Part shown: piece by piece, positions 13,769 through 19,774 of the stretch
Numbering within the stretch: position 1 is the stretch's first letter
How the letters are laid out: every line of letters starts with the position of its first letter
Virus record (IMG/VR): IMGVR_UViG_3300044799_000509
Location: 1-28,558 of that record
Direction: 5' to 3' (one strand)
DNA: 28,558 nucleotides
Origin: a virus
Made by a program: the position numbers and the translations under genes
The notes under the pieces: generated by a model
Told to the model about the DNA's origin: nothing
Database searches by the model: none
The model's input: only the letters and a program-made list of their open reading frames with translations

Positions 13769-14334
13769 GCTGTTTCTCCATCGCCGAAAATCGTTTTGCC
13801 GTTCCAGGTGTGATGCGGCACATCGGTCCGGTGCAATGCCCGCAACTCCTCCGCACTCAAGTCGTAAATTTGCTGATACTCGGAAAGCAAACTTAATAAT
13901 CTCGTTGCGTTTGATTGCCAAGAGCCATGCAAAGCGTAGACATTGCCATCTTGATATGCCTGACTATGCGCAATGCAAGCCGCTTCAAACCCCAGCCCAT
14001 TTGCTAAAGCCTTGTCATAGGCATCGTTACAAGCCTGCCATTTTTCTTCGTATTTCATTTGCGCAATGCGCGTTGGTTCAAAAGCCTTCATACACTTGTC
14101 ACATACCTCGACTAGGGCATTCGGCAACGGTGACAGAACTGGCCGCATATTGTTCAGCCGGCAAACCATTTCTTTGCTGGCTTTATGGCACAGGATGTAG
14201 TCGATGCGTTCGCTGATCGGTTTCATCAACGGCTCGGCTTCCTCGCCATGATGCACGCACCATCCCCACGTCGCCTCCGGGTGCGCCGCCCATGCCGCCC
14301 GGCAATCTGCCAACGCTTTCTGAACATCATCCAT
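13765..14334 (-). CDS. Hypothetical phage protein
   Basis: 189 aa. The N-terminal half (PEATWGWCVHHGEEAEPLMKPISERIDYILCHKASKEMVCRLNNMRPVLSPLP) resembles a conserved phage pattern 'ER..YI...K...E...RL...RPV...LP'. CDKC near residue 79 suggests one half of a zinc site. The C-terminal half is helical with no recognised motif. It sits directly upstream of the primase gene with an ATGA overlap, suggesting a role linked to replication. Function unknown. Confidence 0.7.
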   Translation of the reverse strand: MDDVQKALADCRAAWAAHPEATWGWCVHHGEEAEPLMKPISERIDYILCHKASKEMVCRLNNMRPVLSPLPNALVEVCDKCMKAFEPTRIAQMKYEEKWQACNDAYDKALANGLGFEAACIAHSQAYQDGNVYALHGSWQSNATRLLSLLSEYQQIYDLSAEELRALHRTDVPHHTWNGKTIFGDGETA

Positions 14335-14623
14335 GAATCAACCCCTTGAGCCACCGCATGAACAGGCTGTCGGGCTTCGGCGTTCCTGGTTCCGGGTAGC
14401 GCCACAACCCCAGCATTTTCATGTCTTCCTCGGCCAGCTTCTGCATGGCCACCAGCCGCCGCTCAAAATGTTCCTTGGCATTGCCGCGGCAGCCCGGCGT
14501 CGGGCAGGACCAAATGCCAGTTAGCTCTCCCGGCGCATTGTTTTCGTCAATCCACGTTTCCACGCTGACGACCTCCATCGGCGCGCCGCAGAAGCAGGTC
14601 CATGCCTCGTCGTCAAAGCTCAT
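14327..14623 (-). CDS. Small zinc-ribbon-like hypothetical protein
   Basis: 98 aa, with CFCG near residue 10 and CPTPGC near residue 40, likely four zinc-binding cysteines. The C-terminus is helical and basic. GGAGGGCGGC precedes the ATG at 14623. It overlaps the next gene by 8 nt in the replication operon. Function unknown. Confidence 0.7.
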   Translation of the reverse strand: MSFDDEAWTCFCGAPMEVVSVETWIDENNAPGELTGIWSCPTPGCRGNAKEHFERRLVAMQKLAEEDMKMLGLWRYPEPGTPKPDSLFMRWLKGLIHG

Positions 14624-14814
14624 GCCGCCCTCCTGCTTCCCCTAACCCCTGTTTTTCTGGACACGCCCAGCAGCAATCTCCGCGCCGGCTCATCCGCGCA
14701 GGCATCCAGCTGGTTTAGCAGCATCGCGCCATACGCCAGCTTTCCTGCTACTCGCCTGTTCAACTTGTAGCGTTCGGCATAGAGTTTCGTGCGCGGGTCC
14801 TTGAGCCACGTCAT
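14620..14814 (-). CDS. Small hypothetical protein with repeat-encoded tail
   Basis: 64 aa from the ATG at 14814, which overlaps the stop of the 14811-15017 gene (ATGA). The product MTWLKDPRTKLYAERYKLNRRVAGKLAYGAMLLNQLDACADEPARRLL is helical and basic. Its C-terminus (SRKTGVRGSRRAA) is encoded partly by a CTAACCCC micro-repeat. Function unknown. Confidence 0.55.
   Translation of the reverse strand: MTWLKDPRTKLYAERYKLNRRVAGKLAYGAMLLNQLDACADEPARRLLLGVSRKTGVRGSRRAA
14638..14656. repeat. CTAACCCC telomere-like micro-repeat, copy 5
   Basis: TTCCCCTAACCCCTGTTTTT inside the 3' end of the 14620-14814 gene, read in frame as part of its C-terminus. Confidence 0.65.
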
Positions 14815-15017
14815 GCCGCTCTCCGCATCCGGCTGGCGCGCTGGACTGGTTTGACGGCTTGCTCCTCGGCTTCCCAGCGCAACACATCCAGCGCGCAAAT
14901 CCGGTTCAAGGCGCAAGTCCGATCGAGCACTCCTTCGTCGGCGGCCTTGGCCAGCGCCCGCCGGAAGAGCTTCAGCTCCAGCGGATTCATCGCGACAGTC
15001 ACAAAAACTTCTGGCAT
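14811..15017 (-). CDS. Small protein sharing a domain with the 1016-1438 gene product
   Basis: 68 aa. ELKLFRRALAKAADEGVLDR... and LRWEAEEQAVKPVQR match residues about 15-55 of the 1016-1438 protein almost position for position (ELKLFRRALATAAEEGLLDR; LEWQAEDN). The shared block is a helical, charged domain without a known name. Here it stands alone with a basic tail (RASRMRRAA); there it is fused to a recombinase helix-turn-helix. GGAAGATTTT precedes the ATG. Function unknown. Confidence 0.65.
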   Translation of the reverse strand: MPEVFVTVAMNPLELKLFRRALAKAADEGVLDRTCALNRICALDVLRWEAEEQAVKPVQRASRMRRAA

Positions 15018-15040
15018 AAAATCTTCCTTTCTTGAAGTCG

Positions 15041-15069
15041 TCTAACCCCTGGCCCCTAACCCCTGTTTT
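15041..15069. repeat. CTAACCCC telomere-like micro-repeat, copy 6
   Basis: TCTAACCCCTGGCCCCTAACCCC at the 3' end of the 15042-15974 gene; it encodes the last residues (KQGLGARG) and the stop. Confidence 0.7.
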
Positions 15070-15974
15070 CTACTGACTTCCTGCGTTTTTTGTAGCCACT
15101 TTTCAAACTGCTCGGTGGAGCGGAAGAGATGGTCTTCCCATTCGCAATAGGTTCTGCCTTCGGTCTTCGGATCGCGTCCCATGTGCCAATCCGACAAGGC
15201 CACTTCGTCGACCACGGCCTTCATCAGCACGATGGCATCTTCCAGGTTGCCGTGCGCAATGCGCAATGCTTCTTCCAAGCGCGCCATGCCTTTTCTCCTG
15301 CGTAGCTGGCTGAAGGTGTAGGTTTTCGGATTGCGGCTCATGGTGGTCAGGTAGTACGAGAAAACCTCGCGTAGCGCCTTGGCCATCTGCGGCTTCTCCC
15401 CGGTGGTTACTGCCGGTTCTCCAAAGAGCCCGACAGGCGTTTCGGGAGTCTCGCCGTCTTGTTCCGCAACTTCAAAATCCGTGCCGCAGTCGTCTGGCGA
15501 TGGTTCGCCGGACGAGGAAGGAACGTTTTTTGTTCCTTCCGGCAATTCCATTCCTTTCCCTGTTCCCTGTTCCTTTCCTTTCCCTTCCCACCCGGAATCT
15601 TCCGTGAATCCTCCGGGAGCCTTCCGTGAGCCTTCCCATATAACGTCTAAGTCCTTTATTTTGCTTGGAGTTGGATGATTCACTCGCTGGTGGATCAAGA
15701 ATTTCACCACGTGACCCCAGTGTTTTCCGTCGCTCGTTTTGCCGAGCTGGAGATAGCCGATTTTTTCGAGTTGCTGGAGCATGTCGGGAACACTCACTGA
15801 GGATTCACGGAGGGGAAAGATCGCTGCTTTGACCAGTCCCGGATTGGCATTGAAGTAGCCGGCGTCGTCGGAATAGCAAAGCAACCCAGCGGCGAAAAGA
15901 TGTGTTTCTGCCGGGAGTGCCGACAGCTCTTCGTCTGTCGTGAACTCCGGTTTAATCGTGCGTATGCGGCCCAT
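15042..15974 (-). CDS. Phage replisome-organiser-like protein (replication initiation)
   Basis: 310 aa. The N-terminus MGRIRTIKPEFTTDEELSALPAETHLFAAGLLCYSDDAGYFNANPGLVKAAIFPL... and ...VVKFLIHQRVNHPTPSKIKDLD match the winged-helix origin-binding domain of phage O-like/replisome organiser proteins, with the hallmark 'IRTIKPEF' and 'H.R...PSPSKIP'-like features. A low-complexity Gly/Pro/Glu linker (about 115-185) joins it to a helical C-terminal part ending in TYCEWEDHLFRSTEQFEKWL. It should bind an origin and load the primase-helicase encoded just downstream. Origin iterons were not seen inside the gene. The C-terminus ends in a CTAACCCC repeat. Confidence 0.85.
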   Translation of the reverse strand: MGRIRTIKPEFTTDEELSALPAETHLFAAGLLCYSDDAGYFNANPGLVKAAIFPLRESSVSVPDMLQQLEKIGYLQLGKTSDGKHWGHVVKFLIHQRVNHPTPSKIKDLDVIWEGSRKAPGGFTEDSGWEGKGKEQGTGKGMELPEGTKNVPSSSGEPSPDDCGTDFEVAEQDGETPETPVGLFGEPAVTTGEKPQMAKALREVFSYYLTTMSRNPKTYTFSQLRRRKGMARLEEALRIAHGNLEDAIVLMKAVVDEVALSDWHMGRDPKTEGRTYCEWEDHLFRSTEQFEKWLQKTQEVSRKQGLGARG

Positions 15975-15994
15975 TTCATGCCCTGCTCGTTTCC

Positions 15995-16210
15995 TTACTT
16001 ACTGAAAAGCGTTGTGGCGGAAAAATCCTCTGTCTTTCGTCTTGCCGCCTCAACCATGTAGCAAACCTTGCATCGTGTGCATTGAAACCACCACTCGAAG
16101 TAATACGTACTTGTTGGGCTAGGACACCATCCTGGCTGATGTGTCTGCCGCGCAACCGGCGCCCCGCACTTTCTACAGCTCTGATCTTCGGAAAGAATTT
16201 TGATCTTCAT
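15995..16210 (-). CDS. Small zinc-finger hypothetical protein
   Basis: 71 aa with CRKCG near residue 12 and CTRCKVC near residue 44, a four-Cys zinc ribbon. The sequence MKIKILSEDQSCRKCGAPV...WWFQCTRCKVCYMVEAARR has no enzyme motif. It could be a DNA-binding or protein-interaction module. Gene order places it between the replisome organiser and the methylase-like fragment. Function unknown. Confidence 0.65.
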   Translation of the reverse strand: MKIKILSEDQSCRKCGAPVARQTHQPGWCPSPTSTYYFEWWFQCTRCKVCYMVEAARRKTEDFSATTLFSK

Positions 16211-16222
16211 GTCTGTTGTTCT

Positions 16223-16471
16223 TCACTTTTCCGTTTCGAGGTAGCTTTCGATGAAAGCTTGCGCTGCCGGGACACAGATGGCATCGCCGTACAGACGAAG
16301 TCGTCCAACACGGGCGGTGGCTCCTGTGGCGAGCGGAAACTCGATAGTTCTTCGGAAGCCACCCGCTTCAAAATCCATCCAGAGGCGGTCTTGAACTTCT
16401 TCAGTAAGGGATCGCCATAACGTTTCAACCGGGACAGATGAGTGCAGCACAAGCCTTTCCGCTCCATTCAC
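16223..16471 (-). pseudogene. C-terminal fragment resembling a C5-cytosine DNA methyltransferase
   Basis: 82 aa from GTG at 16471. The last 40 residues (ATGATARVGRLRLYGDAICVPAAQAFIESYLE) resemble the extreme C-terminus of phage cytosine methyltransferases, where '..RIGRLRGYGNAI..P.A..FI.AY' closes the AdoMet fold. The catalytic motifs (PC, ENV) and target domain are absent, so it is either a decayed relic or a free-standing tail piece. No good ribosome-binding site is visible. An alternative overlapping frame (16207-16467) looks like a shadow. Confidence 0.55.
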
Positions 16472-16486
16472 AGGGGCAGAGATTTG

Positions 16487-16506
16487 CTAACCCCTAACCC
16501 CTGCTT
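16487..16506. repeat. CTAACCCC telomere-like micro-repeat, copy 7
   Basis: CTAACCCCTAACCCCTG just after the stop of the AlpA-like gene (16507). Same orientation relative to transcription as all other copies. Confidence 0.75.
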
Positions 16507-16731
16507 TTACGCCGCTCTCTCTGCGATCTTGGCGGCCAGCCAGCCTTCAATATCGCTGGTCAGCCAACCGATGGCGCGTTGGCTCAGATTCAGCGGTTGG
16601 GGAAACTCACCGGATTTTTGCAGTGCGTAGATGGTGCTGGCGCTCAGCCCGACCATGGCCAGCACCTGTTTTTTGCGGAGGATAAGGGGAAGCCTTTCGG
16701 ACACAACTGTCTTCTTGGTTTTGTTCGCCAC
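16507..16731 (-). CDS. AlpA-family transcriptional regulator / excisionase-like protein
   Basis: 74 aa from GTG at 16731 (AGGTG upstream). LILRKKQVLAMVGLSASTIYALQKSGEFPQPLNLSQRAIGWLTSDIEGWLAAK is the MerR-like winged helix of AlpA regulators: 'R..V....G.S..TIY...+.G.FP.P..L..R..GW...D.E.W'. In cryptic prophages such proteins switch on integrase or excision. It lies beside the integrase, on the downstream side. Confidence 0.88.
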   Translation of the reverse strand: MANKTKKTVVSERLPLILRKKQVLAMVGLSASTIYALQKSGEFPQPLNLSQRAIGWLTSDIEGWLAAKIAERAA

Positions 16732-16874
16732 GCTGCACCTGCTTGATGCATTTCGATAGTGCTTGCAGAAATGCGATGGAACGATTATCCATGCTTTTCA
16801 AGGGGTATCAAGCCTCTAAATAAGACTCGTCTAATTAGGTCGAGCTAAGTCTGAAATGAATTGATAAGTAGACA

Positions 16875-16916
16875 CAAAAAAGCCGGCACGCGAGGGATTT
16901 TTTCTCGCGCCCGGCT
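16875..16916 (-). terminator. Rho-independent terminator of the integrase gene
   Basis: On the minus strand the stem AGCCGGGCGCGAG pairs with CTCGCGTGCCGGCT (arms 16904-16916 and 16881-16894) and is followed by six T. It lies about 28 nt after the integrase stop. Confidence 0.85.
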
Positions 16917-16946
16917 CTGTTTTTGCTGTTTTTGCTGTTTGCTCTA
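16917..16946. repeat. CTGTT/AACAG micro-repeat, copy 4
   Basis: Three units of CTGTTT(TTG) directly after the integrase stop, on the same side and orientation as the other copies (1436, 4137, 8605). Confidence 0.5.
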
Positions 16947-18197
16947 CGCTGCGCGTTGCTTGTTGGTGTAACTCTCGCGCATCTTGTCCAGCGCATCGGC
17001 CCAGGCTTGCATCATGTCGCAGCGTTGGTCTAGCCATTCTGCTTCGTTGTAAACGCCGGCTACGCCAGCTTCCCTATGAGACAACTGCGCCTCGACCCAG
17101 TATTTGTCGTACCCCTGACCGCGCAAATAGGTGCTGGCAATGTGTCTCCAACCATGGCCGGTCATACGATCGTGGTACCCCATGCGATAAAGACCCAGGA
17201 GGACAGTGTTGTAACTCATCGTGCCCTTACCACCGTTGACATCTGGAAACAGTCTTCCCGAGTCTCCGCTAATCCAGTGGAGCCGTTGCAGCAGTTCAAT
17301 CGATTGGTAGGAAAGAGGCACGATCTGCGGGCGATTCATTTTCATGTGTTCTTTGGGCACATTCCAGCGGTGATTTTCAAAGTCGATCTCCTTCCACTCC
17401 GCCTTGATCATTTCTGCGGTGCGCACAAAGGTCAAGGCGAGCAGTTCCATGGCGATCCGCGTTAGCACATTGCCGCTGTAATTTTTCATCTTGTAGAGCA
17501 GTTCGGGAACTTCTTCGATATCCAAATGGGCAAACTTCTGCGGAACAGTTTTCGACAGAATCATTTTGGGGTCGATGTCGACAGCCGGGTTGATCACATT
17601 CGGGGCCAAGACGTTGAATGTTTTTCCCCACTTGTACATTTGGCGAATGAACTGCAGATTCCGGTTGGCGATGTCGCGGGCTCCGCGGCTATCGGTGGTT
17701 TTGGTCAGATCCACCAAGTCAGCGGGGGTGATCTCATCGGGCTTTCTTTTGCCGATGCGAGCGATCACATCGTGTTCGATCCGGGATTCGACGTTGGCGG
17801 CATATTTGTCGTTTTTGCCTTTCTTCCACCAAGCGAACCATTGCCGGGCCAAGTCCTCAAAGGTAATGGTGCCAGCTTCCACCTTTTCTTTCTCGGCCAG
17901 TTCCGCCAGTTTTTCTTCTTTGGCTTCTTTGCGTTGGGCCATGGGGTCAACGCCCGAGGCCAGCGTAGCCCTTGCTGCGGCGTGCAGCACCCGTGCCTTG
18001 GCCAGAGACACGTCAGGATACTTGCCATATGCCATTGTTTTTTGCTTACCCTCGAAGTGGTAATTCCACCGCCAAAGTTTTCCGCCTGACGGCATCACCA
18101 GCAGATTCAGGCCGCCACTATCAGTAAGGCGGTAGGGTTTTGGCCTTGGAACGGCTTTTTCGCACTGCATATTGGAAAGTTCGCCTGATGTTTTCAT
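16944..18197 (-). CDS. int: Tyrosine integrase, P4 type
   Basis: 417 aa, normal length. The N-terminus (PYRLTDSGGLNLLVMPSGGKLWRWNYHFEGKQKTMAYGKYPDVSLAKAR) is the DUF4102 arm-binding domain. A core-binding domain follows (TFEDLARQWFAWW...). Catalytic residues are R259 (TFVRTAE), a lysine near 286, H348 and R351 (GHGWRH), H374 (LSHRE) and Y383 (GVYNEAEW). All are present, so it should be active. It integrates and, with an excisionase, excises the element by site-specific recombination. GGAGAAG precedes the ATG at 18197. Short TACCATC repeats upstream are probable arm sites. It is flanked by an AlpA-like and an excisionase-like gene. Confidence 0.93.
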   Translation of the reverse strand: MKTSGELSNMQCEKAVPRPKPYRLTDSGGLNLLVMPSGGKLWRWNYHFEGKQKTMAYGKYPDVSLAKARVLHAAARATLASGVDPMAQRKEAKEEKLAELAEKEKVEAGTITFEDLARQWFAWWKKGKNDKYAANVESRIEHDVIARIGKRKPDEITPADLVDLTKTTDSRGARDIANRNLQFIRQMYKWGKTFNVLAPNVINPAVDIDPKMILSKTVPQKFAHLDIEEVPELLYKMKNYSGNVLTRIAMELLALTFVRTAEMIKAEWKEIDFENHRWNVPKEHMKMNRPQIVPLSYQSIELLQRLHWISGDSGRLFPDVNGGKGTMSYNTVLLGLYRMGYHDRMTGHGWRHIASTYLRGQGYDKYWVEAQLSHREAGVAGVYNEAEWLDQRCDMMQAWADALDKMRESYTNKQRAA

Positions 18198-18604
18198 GAT
18201 TTATCTTCTCCGAGCCCTTCGTACCATCGCAATGCCATCAAAATACCATCGCGTACCATCGCGTACCATCGGGCGTTGATGGTATGCAACAAATTGTACG
18301 CTAAAAATACCATTCAAAAATGCCCGTTTGTAGTAGACGCCTGCGAACTCTCTTCGTGCTTAGAGACCGGAAAAGTCGAGCATCAAAAAGCGCAAAGTTT
18401 GTGTTTTAAGGGAGATACGCGGGAGGAAAGAGGGAAGACACGTCGAGGTAAGTCGATCTAGGTCCAGATTGTAAGGGGGGTCTTGGTTGCCTTCCAGGGA
18501 TTGTAATAATACTGATATATAAAGACTTAATCGAGGTGTTTCGAGAAATACCATCATATATACCAGCAGCGACAAAAAAGCGTCAAAAAATACGATTTAA
18601 GCCT
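18198..18604. other. Non-coding region upstream of integrase, putative attachment region
   Basis: About 400 bp without a convincing gene. The left 90 bp hold clustered TACCATC repeats; the rest is AT-rich towards 18480-18600 and includes another ATACCATC at 18547-18554. Position next to the integrase and the repeats fit an attP with arm sites. No tRNA remnant is visible, so the core site could not be located. Confidence 0.45.
18221..18285. repeat. Direct TACCATC repeats with inverted copy, likely integrase arm sites
   Basis: GTACCATCGC at 18221-18230, ATACCATC at 18243-18250, CGTACCATC at 18252-18260 and 18262-18270, and an inverted GATGGTAT at 18278-18285. Short directly repeated sites beside int are typical arm-type binding sites; iterons are an alternative. 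Confidence 0.55.
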
Positions 18605-18641
18605 AAAGCGCGGATGCTTTGGATTTTTGCCTCCGCGCTTT
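18605..18641. terminator. Bidirectional hairpin after the excisionase gene
   Basis: AAAGCGCGGA (18605-18614) and TCCGCGCTTT (18632-18641) form a perfect 10-bp stem around a 17-nt loop. The stem lies directly after the minus-strand stop at 18647. A T-run follows on the plus strand; on the minus strand the tail is weaker. Confidence 0.55.
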
Positions 18642-18646
18642 TTCCC

Positions 18647-18916
18647 TCATAGACTCTTGAAAGATCCCTGGCTTTTTTCTGGCATGGGCATTTGTGCTTG
18701 GACGGGCTTGCGCTCAAGGGTTGTCAAGTACGCCGTCAACTCCGATGCCCGAAAACGGTGGGTATACTTTCCTGTTTTGCCTACCGGAAAGGCGATCGAG
18801 GGAATCCGACCGTCATGTGCCATCCGACGCACCGTAAGTGGCGAAAAACCCAAGTATTCAGCTGCCTCTTCGGCCTTGATCAGGGGTTCAATCTGAAGTT
18901 CATCTAGCAATTTCAC
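18647..18916 (-). CDS. Excisionase-type helix-turn-helix protein
   Basis: 89 aa from GTG at 18916; GGGGAGG lies six bases upstream, whereas the in-frame TTG at 18922 abuts that site. LIKAEEAAEYLGFSPLTVRRMAHDGRIPSIAFPVGKTGKYTHRFRASELTAYL is a MerR-like HTH_17/excisionase domain: 'EAA..LG.S..TVRR....G.IP...F.......RF...EL..Y'. It probably bends attachment-site DNA to direct excision or controls int. It is encoded across a hairpin and the candidate att region from int. A site C operator motif lies 29-44 nt upstream. Confidence 0.85.
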   Translation of the reverse strand: MKLLDELQIEPLIKAEEAAEYLGFSPLTVRRMAHDGRIPSIAFPVGKTGKYTHRFRASELTAYLTTLERKPVQAQMPMPEKSQGSFKSL

Positions 18917-18944
18917 GTTCAACCTCCCCGTATCAAAACGTTTT

Positions 18945-18960
18945 ACCCCTTTTTGAACCG
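18945..18960. promoter_or_regulatory. Operator-like motif, site C
   Basis: On the minus strand CGGTTCAAAAAGGGGT, 29-44 nt upstream of the excisionase GTG. It differs from site A (5371-5385) by one inserted G. Confidence 0.45.
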
Positions 18961-19223
18961 AAACGCAACAGTTTTTATATTAAGGGTCGTTATTGACGTG
19001 TGCAAATTATAAAAAACTCTTTAACTCTTTCAAAATAAAGGAAATAAAATTTTGGGCCGATCACCGAGGAGAGACCGGCCCCTTGCAGCTAAAGTTGGCC
19101 GGCCACAGAAAGTGGAAGACCGACAACTCTTTTTGCATTGGACTTTCATTTTGGTTTTCTGTCAAGACCGTTTTAGATCCACATATTTTAGTGTATTTTC
19201 CGCATCCTGCCGCCGCAAGCTAG

Positions 19224-19296
19224 GCAGTCCAGATTCTGGACTGCGCCGGCTGTCTGTACCGTGACGCCCAGTATGCAATTTCCCGTGCGTCACGGT
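19224..19296. other. Two consecutive inverted repeats
   Basis: GCAGTCCAG/CTGGACTGC with a 3-nt spacer (19224-19244), then ACCGTGACGC/GCGTCACGGT with a 19-nt spacer (19258-19296), just after the stop of the 19304 gene. Neither has a T-tract. They may be operators or RNA-stability hairpins. Confidence 0.45.
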
Positions 19297-19303
19297 TGAT
19301 ACG

Positions 19304-19657
19304 TCAATGGGAATCGCCAGCGGTTTCCGTGGCTTCCGATTCTACTGAAGCAGGAACAACAACCGCTTTCTTCGTCCGCGTTCTGCGGGGGGTGTTTGAC
19401 TTGTACACAAATATACTTTTGCCGTTTTCTGGACACGAAACGCGCAAGTTCAGATTTTTGTCATGGCTGTAGTTACGAACCGCATTGGCTGCTCTGACAG
19501 CCAATTTGTAGGTATCGAAATCCTGAATGACAACTCGCGGCAAATTATCTTCGCCAACAGCAGCAGTCATGGCGGCATCGATCAATGGTTTGTATTGATC
19601 AGCATTCACCTTTCTGGGAAAGGCTTTGGTTTGATCCATCATCCTCAAGTTTGACAT
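19304..19657 (-). CDS. Hypothetical protein, 117 aa
   Basis: Start at the ATG at 19657, preceded by GAGGAGACTGCAA; the open frame extends to 19696 without better signals and would cross the operator. The sequence is MSNLRMMDQTKAFPRKVNADQYKPLIDAAMTAAVGEDNLPRVVIQDFDTYKLAVRAANAVRNYSHDKNLNLRVSCPENGKSIFVYKS with a basic Arg/Lys/Thr-rich stretch and an acidic tail. No recognised domain. It has its own promoter (19695-19724) and operator, so it may be an early regulatory gene. Confidence 0.7.
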   Translation of the reverse strand: MSNLRMMDQTKAFPRKVNADQYKPLIDAAMTAAVGEDNLPRVVIQDFDTYKLAVRAANAVRNYSHDKNLNLRVSCPENGKSIFVYKSNTPRRTRTKKAVVVPASVESEATETAGDSH

Positions 19658-19673
19658 TTGCAGTCTCCTCGGT

Positions 19674-19690
19674 ACCCTTTTTGATACCCG
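19674..19690. promoter_or_regulatory. Operator-like motif, site B
   Basis: On the minus strand CGGGTATCAAAAAGGGT, between the -10 box (19695-19700) and the ribosome-binding site of the 19657 gene. Variant of sites A and C. Confidence 0.45.
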
Positions 19691-19694
19691 GAAC

Positions 19695-19724
19695 ATGATA
19701 GGTTATTTTCCTGGGTGCGCGCAA
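19695..19724 (-). promoter_or_regulatory. Promoter of the 19657 gene
   Basis: Minus strand TTGCGC (19719-19724) and TATCAT (19695-19700) separated by 18 bp. The predicted start site falls at or in operator-like site B. Confidence 0.45.
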
Positions 19725-19774
19725 TTTATTTCTGGGCTCCCAGCTAATCAATAACTAGGAGCACAGAACTTGGA

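Larger units (their letters stand above)
18917..19303. other. Intergenic control region
   Basis: This 387-bp stretch has no supported gene. It contains the ribosome-binding site and operator-like site C of the excisionase gene (18945-18960), an AT-rich stretch (18960-19050), and two inverted repeats (19224-19244 and 19258-19296). Short plus-strand frames at 18993-19264 lack start signals. Confidence 0.4.

Noticed and set aside
18993-19264. Two short plus-strand frames between excisionase and the 19304 gene
   Set aside because: No ribosome-binding site, no recognisable product, and they run through two inverted repeats.
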